Below are positions 22,900 through 31,490 of a stretch of 37,721 nt of DNA, piece by piece (position 1 is the stretch's first letter; every line of letters starts with the position of its first letter). Below the pieces are notes generated by a model. That model searched no databases. It had not been told where the DNA came from and saw nothing but the letters and a program-made list of their open reading frames with translations. The DNA lies in contig CAZHMZ010000014.1 in assembly GCA_964532655.1 (NCBI GenBank), positions 1 to 37,721 of the forward strand, given 5' to 3'. The position numbers and the translations under genes were made by a program. The DNA is from JAJFTV01 sp964532655. GTDB taxonomy: Bacteria > Chloroflexota > Anaerolineae > Anaerolineales > Anaerolineaceae.

Positions 22900-23582
22900 A
22901 GTGCCGCCAATTGTTGAACTACCTGCCGGATAAAATCAAGCCGATCCACCAGAGCTGCGATGGAGGCCAGAAATACTCCTGCAAACAGCGCTCCGAAAGT
23001 GATGGCGATGAAGATCTGCCCCACACGCGAGACGGCTTCCATCCAGGGTGGACGATGCGGTACTTCGCCGGGTTTCCCCAGACCGGTGAAGTTGAAGTAC
23101 ACCAGCGTGGCGATGGCCCCGATCAACATCAAAGCAGCTTTCCCAAGGGTCAGCAGCAGCCCACCGTTTTGAGCCGGGAGGTCTGTTGTATTGAAAGCAT
23201 TGACCATACCGGATGCCTGCCCAAACAGGGTGCCAAACACAGCTCCTGTCACCGTCAACGCCGCGCCGATGCCAACCAGATACGCCATGGGGATACCCCC
23301 GGTGGAGGAATAGCGCGGTGAGAGTTTGAAAAGTAGCAGAATGCTCAGGATCAGGGGTACCAGCGCAACCAGTTTTTCGGTGGTACTGCCATTGGCAAGC
23401 GGCAGAATGATACGCGGCCACAATACCTGGTAAATCACCAAAGTGGTCACATAACCGGCTGTCACGCCCACAAATAGATAGGCGCCCAGTCGGAACAGAG
23501 CATTATCACCAAACAGATAGCTGAAAATGACCAGGGTGAGCAGAAAACCAACCAGCATCCAGACGAGTTCGGTCAGATCCAT
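22896..23582 (-). CDS. Six-helix membrane protein of the MutL-like operon
   Basis: A 228-residue protein with about six hydrophobic helices (roughly 7-25, 33-55, 70-86, 98-122, 143-165 and 190-213). No known family or catalytic motif is recognised. The start comes five bases after the stop of the zinc-ribbon protein gene, and its stop overlaps the start of the ATPase gene by four bases, so its product is probably made in step with the ATPase and may anchor it to the membrane. Confidence 0.65.
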   Translation of the reverse strand: MDLTELVWMLVGFLLTLVIFSYLFGDNALFRLGAYLFVGVTAGYVTTLVIYQVLWPRIILPLANGSTTEKLVALVPLILSILLLFKLSPRYSSTGGIPMAYLVGIGAALTVTGAVFGTLFGQASGMVNAFNTTDLPAQNGGLLLTLGKAALMLIGAIATLVYFNFTGLGKPGEVPHRPPWMEAVSRVGQIFIAITFGALFAGVFLASIAALVDRLDFIRQVVQQLAAL

Positions 23583-23587
23583 ATGAT

Positions 23588-26119
23588 TTATGATGCCTCC
23601 CGGTCCAACTGTTTACGGACAAACACAGCGCGCAGGATTTCAAACAGAACACCGATCAGGATCAACAGAATAATCACAGCCGTTCCCAGCCGGAACATCA
23701 TCGCACTGGAAGCCTGCTCATCCGCGCCGGATACATCCGCGGCGATATCTTCGTTGAGATTCCATCCGCCGGTCAGCCCGGTGATCATAGCCGCTGCCTG
23801 GCCACTTTCAACATACGGCTGCAGCATGGGCGCCGCCTGGGCGCTGGTCGCCATGAGAAGAGGCATCTGCGGGATCAGCGGCTGAACCTGTTCCATCCAG
23901 GCCCGGCCCGTTTCTGCCGTATCGGTGATGAGGATTAACATGGAGAAATCAGCCAGTTTTTGCACATTGAGCAGGCCGGTCGAATCCCACACTGGGCGGT
24001 TTTCCAGTCCCGCGCTGATGCCGTATTGCACAGCCTGAGGCAGATCGGACGCCAGTTCGTGCAGCGAGAGCGTTTCGCCGGGCAGATAGCCCAGGTTGAT
24101 GAACCAGTCGCGTTGTGTGTACTGCTCGCTGAACCGCGGCTGGGCGTTCAGTGCATCCGTTCTCACTCCCTCGGCCAGCAGCAAACCGGATGGGTTGGTG
24201 GATACCACCGCGATGCGGGCATTGCGCTTCATCAACTCCTGCAGGACGGCTGATGCTGTTGGATTCAGTTCACCGGCATATCCCGCTGCGTATTCCATCG
24301 CCACCAGCACGGTTGCATTCTCATCCAGCCCGCTGATTGCCGACTGAAATGCGGCGATTTCAGAAACCCCGGAAAAAGCGGTGGTTTCCAGTTGTACCGG
24401 CAGCCAGGCGGAAAGCCCCGGGAACATCGGCACCAGCATCACGGCCACCAGCAGCAAACCCACCAGTGCCCGAAATATGCCGTACGGCGCCGGGCGTTGG
24501 GAGCGTTTCTTGCGGGTGACCTGGTTTTCATCTGCCAGCATAGTCTCCAGTTTGGCGGTGTAAGCGGCCTGCTTTTCGCTCACCAGCACCTCGCTGGAAT
24601 ACACAGGGGCTTTACGGAAAGAGGAGGCGGCGTGGATAATGGGCAGCACCCCCGGAATTCCGGCCAGTGGCCCATTGGTTTCAACGGTTTCAGATGGAAG
24701 CGCGTCGGGCATTTCCGGTGAGATACCGGCTGTTGGTTTTAACCCCGCCAGCCAGTCCGGAACTGGTTTTTCCTGCGCCGTTTCCTTCACAGTATCCGGC
24801 GGTTCAAGCGCTTTTTCAGCCGTCTCGGCAGCAATTTCCTGCATCCAGGGCGGAAGTGTTTCAGCCGGGCTGATATCCTCGTCCTGAATCGGGCTGATTG
24901 GCTCTTGCCCGCCCTGCTCTTTGGTCGGCGTCAGCCAGGCGGAAAGATCGCCATTGACAAACGGCGGGGTGGCCGGCGTCAGCGGCTCGGGGGAATCCAC
25001 ATCCGGGCTTGCGATGGAGATCGGCTCGCTTTCGGGATGGTCAACTGGTTGTTCGCTTGAAGGCGCGGGCTGTGACTCTCCCAGATCAAACACCAGCGGG
25101 AAGTTTTCAGACTGCAAATTTCCCAGCCATTCGGTCAAATCCTCGGCTTCGGATGCGGAGACTGTTTTGGATTCGGCGGGGAATTCAACTTCTTTGACGC
25201 CCGGATATTCGGTCACATTCGCGTCGGGTACCACCCCGCGCAGCCAGTCCGGGAGAGGTTTCTCCTCCGGCTGTTTGACGGCGGATTCCGGTTCGTCTGA
25301 GGCTGATTCAGCCGGCGGAAGACCGTGGATGGTCTCCGGTTCGTTCTCCGCAGGTTCACTCAGATCATCCCCCGTTTCGGATGGCGTCTGCTGCAATGCC
25401 AGCCATTCCGCCAGACCTCGTGACGGAGCTTCCTCTTCCGTTAGAGATTCATCTTCATCTGAATGAGAGGCCTCTACGGGTAGTTCAGGCTCGAGGCCCG
25501 GTATCGATGCAAAGGAAAATTCACTTTCGGCTGCGGGTTCGTTCTCCGCCTGTTCGTCAGGTCCCGGTTCTGTCAGGCCTTCGGAAACCAGATCGGCAGT
25601 TGGCCCGGTTTCTTCAACAGCTTCGCTCTCGCTCACATCCGGCACATTCAACCATGATGGCAGAGCGGTTTCTTCGATGGAAAAGACCGGCTGATCCGGT
25701 GACTCCTGGGCAGGTTCCTGAGGCTCCGATGATCCCTCCACCGGTTGCCAGGCATCCAGCTCTTTCAGCCAGTCCGGCAGGCTCTCAGACCCGGCTTCGG
25801 CATCCAACCCCAGCGAAGCGGCCGGTTGTTCATTGGCCAGATCGCGCAGCCGGTCCAGAAAATCACTGTCTGATAGTTCTTCGGTCCCTTCAGTAGAGGT
25901 TGGCTCTTCCGGTGCAGGTTGATCAACCGGTTCATCCAACAGATTTTGTTGTACGGGGTTTTCACCACGTAAACTGGCCAGAATATCATCCATCGATTCC
26001 GGCGAAGACCTGCGCCAGGTATCATGGAGTGACGGGTTTAGAACAGCCCCGCAGTACAGGCACTCGGCGGCATGTTCGTTGTTTTCTTTCCCGCAAATCG
26101 GACAGGTGATTTCTGTCAT
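23588..26119 (-). CDS. Zinc-ribbon protein with eight LPxWL repeats and membrane-anchored C-terminal domain
   Basis: An 843-residue multidomain protein. The N-terminus is a zinc ribbon with Cys6, Cys9, Cys20 and Cys23. Residues about 40-480 are acidic, low in structure and carry eight spaced copies of a short motif of the form L-P-x-W-L, with Trp at 117, 156, 239, 292, 331, 395, 425 and 456. After a basic stretch (RKKRSQRP) a membrane helix at about 549-570 leads to an outer domain of some 230 residues (for example ATVLVAMEYAAGYAGELNP and ARIAVVSTNPSG), which looks like a Rossmann-type fold. A last helix (about 812-832) brings the tail back inside. The repeats look like docking peptides for several copies of a partner. 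No enzyme motif is seen. The ATG is three bases after the preceding stop; the Shine-Dalgarno is weak. Confidence 0.65.
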   Translation of the reverse strand: MTEITCPICGKENNEHAAECLYCGAVLNPSLHDTWRRSSPESMDDILASLRGENPVQQNLLDEPVDQPAPEEPTSTEGTEELSDSDFLDRLRDLANEQPAASLGLDAEAGSESLPDWLKELDAWQPVEGSSEPQEPAQESPDQPVFSIEETALPSWLNVPDVSESEAVEETGPTADLVSEGLTEPGPDEQAENEPAAESEFSFASIPGLEPELPVEASHSDEDESLTEEEAPSRGLAEWLALQQTPSETGDDLSEPAENEPETIHGLPPAESASDEPESAVKQPEEKPLPDWLRGVVPDANVTEYPGVKEVEFPAESKTVSASEAEDLTEWLGNLQSENFPLVFDLGESQPAPSSEQPVDHPESEPISIASPDVDSPEPLTPATPPFVNGDLSAWLTPTKEQGGQEPISPIQDEDISPAETLPPWMQEIAAETAEKALEPPDTVKETAQEKPVPDWLAGLKPTAGISPEMPDALPSETVETNGPLAGIPGVLPIIHAASSFRKAPVYSSEVLVSEKQAAYTAKLETMLADENQVTRKKRSQRPAPYGIFRALVGLLLVAVMLVPMFPGLSAWLPVQLETTAFSGVSEIAAFQSAISGLDENATVLVAMEYAAGYAGELNPTASAVLQELMKRNARIAVVSTNPSGLLLAEGVRTDALNAQPRFSEQYTQRDWFINLGYLPGETLSLHELASDLPQAVQYGISAGLENRPVWDSTGLLNVQKLADFSMLILITDTAETGRAWMEQVQPLIPQMPLLMATSAQAAPMLQPYVESGQAAAMITGLTGGWNLNEDIAADVSGADEQASSAMMFRLGTAVIILLILIGVLFEILRAVFVRKQLDREAS

Positions 26120-26122
26120 AAT

Positions 26123-26749
26123 TTACCCGCTGTATGGTCTGTCGATACCGGTCAGGATGCGGATGCCGGTCATCAGGCTGCCGAGTGCGATCCCCAGCAG
26201 AATACCTCTTGCGCCTGCCACAGGCAGGCCTTTGAGCACCGAGAGGATCCCCGCGGCCAGCGGTTGATCCTGGAGGAAGGATAATGCCCCGCTTCCGATC
26301 ACCAGAAACAGAACGGTACTTGCGGCAAACACAATCGAGAAGAGATCGTGGCGATTGCGCAGCAGTCTCAGAGAACCGGCAGCCAGTGTGATGGCCAGCA
26401 TGGCCATCAGGCTGGTTTCCAACGGCGCCTGAATATCGCTCACCACATGCTGAAAGCGCGTGTCAGCCGGGGTGAGCATGATCCCAAAGCCCAAAGTGAC
26501 CAAAAAGGCCAGCAGAACCACCAGACTGTACGGGCTGCGTACTTTCCGATCCGTTATCTTGCGGAAGTGAACGGCCAGAAGATTGGCTACCCCCAGCAGG
26601 GTGGTGATGCCCAGCAGTGTGACGCCCCAGCCCAGCACCAGCGAACGCAGGTTCTGCAACCAGGGTACGGGCACAAGATACCCTGCCAGCACAATCAGGC
26701 CGGTCAGGATGGCAACAACAACGAAACCGGGAGCGCGCATGGTTTTCAT
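26123..26749 (-). CDS. Polytopic membrane protein of the MutL-like operon
   Basis: A 208-residue protein with six hydrophobic segments (about 8-26, 37-58, 75-94, 108-130, 137-158 and 180-197) and short loops. No family motif is recognised. Its start overlaps the preceding gene by four bases, and the next gene begins three bases after its stop, so it belongs to the same transcription unit. It is probably a subunit of a membrane complex with the other products. Confidence 0.6.
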   Translation of the reverse strand: MKTMRAPGFVVVAILTGLIVLAGYLVPVPWLQNLRSLVLGWGVTLLGITTLLGVANLLAVHFRKITDRKVRSPYSLVVLLAFLVTLGFGIMLTPADTRFQHVVSDIQAPLETSLMAMLAITLAAGSLRLLRNRHDLFSIVFAASTVLFLVIGSGALSFLQDQPLAAGILSVLKGLPVAGARGILLGIALGSLMTGIRILTGIDRPYSG

Positions 26750-27513
26750 AAGATAGAACGTCCGAAGAACTGACTGAGAATGAGCAAAATCACGCCAGCC
26801 AGAATGGCGCTGATGAGGACCCAGCGAAGTAAATCCTGCGTGAAGACGCTGGAACGCTGAAATGAATCCCGACTGATGTAAGCCGGAGCGGCGAACAACT
26901 CTTCGCCGATCAGCACATCCGATGAGGTTCCCAGCATGACAGCCTGGGCCGAGAGGTCATCACTGGCCCCCAGGGCATAGCCGTTGCCGCGCCGGGCTGC
27001 ATCATTCAGGAAAGCGACCTCCGGTCCAAACCGGCCGATCATCACACTGGTTTGCACTTGCTCCTGCTGGATGACAGGCATGGAACCGAGGATATACGAA
27101 TACGGTGTAAAACCGGTCTGGCGTCCCAGAAGCGGGTTGTAACGCTCCGGCACATTGCCTTTGCGATAAACATATCGCAGTACATCCTGCCCCAGCACCA
27201 TCAAACTTCCATCGCCGGTGGTCACCAGCGGAGGGCGGTCGCTGATCATGCTCAACAGGGCCAGGTGCTCAATCACGCTCAACCCAGCCAGTGAAGCCGC
27301 GTTGCCGGAGCCCAGAATGCTGGAACTGCCCAGCGACACATGCAGGCGTTTCCCATCCTCAATGGTCAACCCCACCGACCGATTCAGGTTGTCAAGCGCG
27401 GGCAGCCTCCGCAGGGGTAAACCGTCCATGCGCTTTTGCATCAAACCAAAAACAACTGCCAGGATTCCTGCCAGAAGGATGAAACCGGCGCCAACCATTT
27501 GTTCGATACTCAT
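26746..27513 (-). CDS. Two-helix membrane protein, DUF6754-like
   Basis: A 255-residue protein with a membrane helix at each end (about 5-25 and 232-250) and a large domain between them. The pattern VGLTIEDGKRLHVSLGSSSILGSGNAASLAGLSVIEHLAL and VTTGDGSLMVLGQDVLRYVYRK resembles the DUF6754 family (named from memory, not searched). The later MIGRFGPEVAFLNDAARR and ALGASDDLSAQAVMLGTSSDVLIGEELFA suggest an alpha/beta fold with Gly-rich loops. Biochemical function is unknown. It overlaps its upstream and downstream neighbours by four bases each, so the three products are probably made together. Confidence 0.65.
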   Translation of the reverse strand: MSIEQMVGAGFILLAGILAVVFGLMQKRMDGLPLRRLPALDNLNRSVGLTIEDGKRLHVSLGSSSILGSGNAASLAGLSVIEHLALLSMISDRPPLVTTGDGSLMVLGQDVLRYVYRKGNVPERYNPLLGRQTGFTPYSYILGSMPVIQQEQVQTSVMIGRFGPEVAFLNDAARRGNGYALGASDDLSAQAVMLGTSSDVLIGEELFAAPAYISRDSFQRSSVFTQDLLRWVLISAILAGVILLILSQFFGRSIL

Positions 27514-27788
27514 GCATGCTCCTTACTGCGCAAAAAGGCCGCGAAGGCACGGCTTTGCTGTTGATCCTCAAGGGTATCGGCCAGACTGGCCCACCGGTTT
27601 TGCGGGTTCAGAATATTCACAAATGGACCGGCAAAATGAAGCATCTGGGCCAGAATGATATTCATCGGACCGGCAGCGTCAATGAACGCCGCGGCAAAAT
27701 CCTTAACCTTCCAACGTTGCAAGAATTGATCCCACTCCCCCCACACCGGTTGGGGTGGATTTTTTTCGTCAAGGAGATGGTTAGTCAT
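27510..27788 (-). CDS. Small helical protein, first gene of the MutL-like operon
   Basis: A 92-residue soluble protein, acidic at the start (MTNHLLDEKNPPQP) and helical after it (WDQFLQRWKVKDFAAAFIDAAGP...LAQMLHFAGPFVNIL). No family is recognised. Two starts are possible: ATG at 27786-27788, which has no Shine-Dalgarno, and a TTG at 27816-27818 that directly adjoins AGGTGA; neither is fully convincing, so the 5' end is open by ten codons. Its stop overlaps the start of the DUF6754-like gene by four bases (ATGA). It is the first gene of a run of eight on this strand. Confidence 0.5.
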   Translation of the reverse strand: MTNHLLDEKNPPQPVWGEWDQFLQRWKVKDFAAAFIDAAGPMNIILAQMLHFAGPFVNILNPQNRWASLADTLEDQQQSRAFAAFLRSKEHA

Positions 27789-27898
27789 TGGTAAATGATG
27801 TAGCAACTTCCATGCCAATCACCTTTTGTTTCCTGACTGCGTTTCGCATAGAATGATGTTTGCGCCACGAAAAGCAAATGCCCGCAAAGACTCCCCTC

Positions 27899-27927
27899 TT
27901 GAAAAATAAGGTATCATTACGCATATT
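27899..27927 (+). promoter_or_regulatory. Promoter of the thioredoxin-CcdA gene
   Basis: TTGAAA (27899-27904) and CATATT (27922-27927) are separated by 17 bases. The transcript would begin about 30 bases before the ATG at 27964, which has GGAGGG at short spacing. Confidence 0.5.
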
Positions 27928-27963
27928 TCTTGCAGAAACAACTTCCCGTCCTTTGGAGGGTTT

Positions 27964-29368
27964 ATGGTTTCAAAACCGTTCCGGTTGTTGATTTACGTTC
28001 TGGCCGTCAGCCTGCTGTTGGGGATGGTATTTTTCATCGTCCCGGCGAAAACAGCCTATGCTCAGGCCAATGCGCTAAACATTCCGGCTGCCGAAGCCGA
28101 ATATAAGGTGGTGATTTACTTCTTCTGGGGCGATGGCTGCCCGCACTGCGCACAGGCCGAACCGTATCTGAAATCGCTGGCGGAAGAAAATCCCAACATT
28201 GAACTGAAGATGTACGAGGTCTGGTACGATGAGGACAACCAGACACTGTTTCAGAAGATGACCGAAAAGTTTGATTTTGAAGCCAGCGGCGTCCCCACCA
28301 TTTTTATCGGCGACCAGTACTGGGTGGGTTACAACGAGGATGTCCAAAACGAGATCGGTCAGAAGGTTGAAGACTGCCTGAGCGATGCCTGCTTGGATGC
28401 CGGCGCGGGTGTGATGCCCGGCGCCTCCGAAGATACGCAGCCGGTGCAAAACCCCTCCAATCTCATCACGGATATCGATACCATCACCCTGCCACTGATC
28501 GGCAAGGTGGACCTCTCCTCGCAGTCGATGCTGCTCAGCACGGTGATTATCGCGCTGGTGGACGGCGTGAACCCCTGCTCACTATGGGTGCTGTCCATGC
28601 TACTGGCGCTCACCCTGCATACGGGCTCGCGCAAACGCATCATCGTCATCGGGTTAACCTTTATCACCGTCACCGCCCTGGTGTATGTGCTGTTCATCAC
28701 CGGCTTGTTCAGCCTGCNNNNNNNNNNCGTATGTCAGTTTTCTGGGGTGGATCCAGGCGGTCATCGCGGTGGTGGCGCTGGTCTTCGCGTTGGTCAACAT
28801 CAAGGATTACTTCTTTTATAAAGAAGGCGTCTCCTTTACCATCGCTGACAACCAGAAAGCGGGAATCCTGCAAAAAATCCGCGGGCTGATGAACTCCAGC
28901 CAGTCATTGTGGGGTTTGCTGGGGGCCACTGTTCTCATGGCAGGCGGCGTCTCGCTGGTTGAGTTTGCCTGCACGGCCGGTTTCCCGGTGCTGTGGACCA
29001 ATCTGCTGACCGCGCATAACGTTCAAACCCCGCAGTTCATCCTGCTCTTAATCGTCTACATGCTGCTCTACCAGTTGGATGAACTGATTATCTTCTTCAC
29101 CGCCGTATTCACGCTGAAAGCCAGCAAACTGGAAGAAAAACACGGACGCATCCTCAAGCTGATCGCCGGTATGCTCATGTTCACACTGGCGCTGGTGATG
29201 CTGGTGGATCCGTCGCGTATGAACACCCTGGCCGGTACGCTGCTGATCTTTGCGATCGCGTTTGCCGCCACTTTGGTGGTTTTACTGATGCACCGCAAAG
29301 TGCTACCTGCCATGGGGATCTGGATTGGTTCCGAAAAACCAACCGAGAAGAAGAAAAAACACCACTAA
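27964..29368 (+). CDS. Thioredoxin-CcdA/DsbD-like fusion, interrupted by an assembly gap
   Basis: One gene in two readable parts around ten Ns (28718-28727). The first part has a signal or anchor helix (about 7-27), then a thioredoxin-fold domain with the redox pair Cys59-Pro-His-Cys62, a cis-Pro region GVPTIFIGDQYWVG, and the first membrane helix of a CcdA-type domain with DGVNPCSLW (Cys206). The second part, in the other frame because the N count is arbitrary, has five more helices with EFACTAGFPVLW, which carries the partner cysteine. The fusion probably passes electrons across the membrane to the outer thioredoxin domain, as in DsbD. For the frames to join, the real gap must be a multiple of three. 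The 3' end overlaps the converging PIG-L gene by four bases. Confidence 0.85.
28718..28727. other. Assembly gap (10 N) inside the thioredoxin-CcdA gene
   Basis: The coding frames on the two sides are shifted by one base with ten Ns. Continuity of the protein requires a gap length divisible by three, so the count is a placeholder. No repeat flanks this gap. Confidence 0.95.
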
Positions 29369-30120
29369 ATCAACCGGTTCAATCGGCTGCCGGCGCCTGA
29401 ATCTCGATAGGCCGAAATTTTCTGTCGCAGCTCATCGTTCGATTTCCAGAACGTGCTGATTTGCGAGCGATAGGCTGCCGCAGCCCGCTGCCATCTTTCA
29501 AGACCTGCCGCTGAAACCGGCAGGTCATATTTTTCGCCTGACTGGTCCAGCCAGCTCGATAAGTTCTCTGCGGTGGATGCCGCATAAGGATAATCGGCGT
29601 ACAGCCATCTTTGACCCGTCCATCCGTTTTCAGACAGTTTTACTGCGGCGCGTCTGACCAGTTGATGATCCACATGGCTGCCGTACCCAAACGGGATCAC
29701 CACGCTGGCGTTGGCCGGCAGTTCATCCGCCAGTCTTTTTACAAGGTGATCAACCAGTTCAGGCTCGCCCTGGTAACCGGCTTGGAACAGATCCGCTTCT
29801 CCCTCAATGACCGGCCTGCCGGCGCGATCCAAACGGTAGATGCAGTCAGGATACTCAAAGTGACGCCAGCCCGCCCCCAGGATCCGGCAGGCCTGCACGT
29901 CTTCTGCCCGCCGGGTAGCAGCCGACTCATCGCCGCTCTGCCAGCGTTCGTGCAACGACCTGGCAAAAGGCGTCAGGGGGCCGGATGGAGGATCACCGGC
30001 GAAAATGGTCCACACTTCCGCCTGTACCCCCCGCTGAACCTGCTCCCATAACATGCCCCCGCAGGAGTACACGGCGTCATCCAGATGGGGAGATAAATAG
30101 ATCCAATGCGAATCATTCAT
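29365..30120 (-). CDS. PIG-L/LmbE-family deacetylase
   Basis: A 251-residue zinc-dependent deacetylase of the PIG-L/LmbE family, whose members remove N-acetyl groups from GlcNAc-containing small molecules or glycolipids. The metal and catalytic motif is SPHLDDAVYSCGG near residue 10, and the third metal ligand lies in SHVDH near 168. No signal peptide is present, so it is cytoplasmic. The substrate is unknown; thiol-cofactor synthesis and surface glycan tailoring are both possible. A minus-strand terminator at 30174-30205 separates it from the gene before it, so it has its own promoter. Confidence 0.9.
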   Translation of the reverse strand: MNDSHWIYLSPHLDDAVYSCGGMLWEQVQRGVQAEVWTIFAGDPPSGPLTPFARSLHERWQSGDESAATRRAEDVQACRILGAGWRHFEYPDCIYRLDRAGRPVIEGEADLFQAGYQGEPELVDHLVKRLADELPANASVVIPFGYGSHVDHQLVRRAAVKLSENGWTGQRWLYADYPYAASTAENLSSWLDQSGEKYDLPVSAAGLERWQRAAAAYRSQISTFWKSNDELRQKISAYRDSGAGSRLNRLI

Positions 30121-30173
30121 ATCAGGGCGGCTCTCCTGCCAGCATTATACAGCAGGCACAGGGGTATTTAGGG

Positions 30174-30205
30174 AAACAAAAAAGGCGAGCCAGTTGCCTC
30201 GCCTT
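30174..30205 (-). terminator. Intrinsic terminator of the 77-residue protein gene
   Basis: An 8-bp stem (AAGGCGAG / CTCGCCTT, 30182-30189 with 30198-30205) is followed on the minus strand by a run of Ts. It lies 20 bases after the stop at 30226. Confidence 0.85.
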
Positions 30206-30225
30206 GGGAATCAAATAAATCCGGT

Positions 30226-30459
30226 TTACAGGATGAAGGAAAGCGCCAGCAGTACTACAAAGAAACTGCCGGCCAGAATACCGATGCGCTTCAGATCACG
30301 GATAATATCGGAATAATCCGGTTTGAATTCGCTGTCTTCTATCGCACGGCGTGGGGTACGGGCAGCTTTGGCTTCCTGGGTCACCTCACTGACGGGTTGA
30401 ACAGGCCGGACGGCGCTTGAGGTATTGCGGGTGTATTTTTTGGATTGCTTTTTTGCCAT
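30226..30459 (-). CDS. Small single-helix membrane protein
   Basis: A 77-residue protein with a basic N-terminus (MAKKQSKKYTR), a charged middle and one C-terminal membrane helix (about 58-77) preceded by FKPDYSDIIRDLKRIG. The layout resembles a tail-anchored or SecE-like small protein, but the SecE signature is not convincing and I leave it unnamed. AGGAG precedes the ATG, and the gene is closed by its own terminator, which makes it a credible gene. Confidence 0.65.
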   Translation of the reverse strand: MAKKQSKKYTRNTSSAVRPVQPVSEVTQEAKAARTPRRAIEDSEFKPDYSDIIRDLKRIGILAGSFFVVLLALSFIL

Positions 30460-30567
30460 TCGATTCTTCTCCTGATGCCCGGCATTCCATCCTCAAACCG
30501 GTTTGCCTGGCGCATTAATCGCCTTATTATAAACCAGAATCACCAATTGCGGATTGGCTGACCTGCA

Positions 30568-31488
30568 TCAGTCTGTCAGGGATGCCCTCACCACGATACG
30601 CTGGTTATCCACCATATACGGGTAGCAGGATATGAGCGTGATCATCGCTTCACCGGTGGAAGACAAAACTTCCACATCGGTTGGTTCTACAAAAGAGGTT
30701 TGCTTGACGATGTAGGTGTAAGCCTGTTTGCCGGTGAAAATGATCACCTCATCGCCCGGTTCGAGTTTATCCAGGTGACGGAAAATCTCGCCGTACACAT
30801 CATTGTGGGCTGAAAGCACCATGTTCCCATCCGTACCGGGGTCGGCGCTGCCGGGGTGCTGCCCCACGCCTTTTTTCAACTGTTCCCAGCCGTCGCCCTG
30901 TACCACCGGGGCGTCCACCTCAATCGCCGGGATCTGAATGCGCACAGCCTGCTCCGGCCCCGATGTAGGCGTGGGCTGGGCTTCCAGCGATTCCACAATC
31001 GGCTGTAACTGGGCAGGAATTTCTGCTTCGTTGGGTTGAGCGCCCTGCGTTGAGTTGGGCGGTGTATGACCCGAGGGAAGCACCACCGCCATGATCAGAG
31101 CTGTGGGTGTCAGGCTGGGCTGCGCCAGTGACTGGCTCACTTCACGGTTCAGGTTACGCAGCAGCGCCGCGCCGTTGAACACAAGCAGCACCAGTCCCAC
31201 TACCGCCGCCAATTCCACCAGCAGCAGCAGGCGATTCAGCCATACACGCGAGCGGTGTTTTGTTTCATCCAGACGCTGGCTTTCATCATCCACCCGCTGG
31301 CTGCGCAATCCATCCAGACTGGATTGAACCGGAGGGGGTTCCACTGCCACCACCCGCCCGGTACGTTGATAGGTCTGCAAACGGGCCTGCCGGTCTTCAC
31401 GCTGGCGCTGGATCAGCGCCTGGCGCAGTTCTTCGGTGCTCATGCTATCTACCGAACGCCTTTGACCGGCTGTGCGCCTGTTTGCCAT
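30568..31488 (-). CDS. Sortase-family transpeptidase
   Basis: A 306-residue membrane-anchored sortase. A charged cytoplasmic N-terminus of about 80 residues is followed by one membrane helix, a Pro/Thr-rich linker and then the catalytic domain (about 160-306). The catalytic His is in LSAHNDVYGEIFRHLDKL (about 228), Cys in TLISCYPY (about 288) and Arg in NQRIVVRA (about 297). Sortases cleave LPxTG-type signals and join the protein to the cell wall or to other proteins. A candidate substrate with LPDTG is encoded at 19403-20044. The long cytoplasmic N-terminus is unusual. The ATG at 31486-31488 is two bases after the stop of the YdcF-like gene, so the two are an operon; the in-frame GTG at 31500 is too near its Shine-Dalgarno. 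Confidence 0.92.
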   Translation of the reverse strand: MANRRTAGQRRSVDSMSTEELRQALIQRQREDRQARLQTYQRTGRVVAVEPPPVQSSLDGLRSQRVDDESQRLDETKHRSRVWLNRLLLLVELAAVVGLVLLVFNGAALLRNLNREVSQSLAQPSLTPTALIMAVVLPSGHTPPNSTQGAQPNEAEIPAQLQPIVESLEAQPTPTSGPEQAVRIQIPAIEVDAPVVQGDGWEQLKKGVGQHPGSADPGTDGNMVLSAHNDVYGEIFRHLDKLEPGDEVIIFTGKQAYTYIVKQTSFVEPTDVEVLSSTGEAMITLISCYPYMVDNQRIVVRASLTD

Positions 31489-31490
31489 GC

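Noticed and set aside
30226..30459. SecE
   Set aside because: The size and single C-terminal helix fit, but the conserved SecE segment before the helix is not clear, and no nusG or rplK follows.
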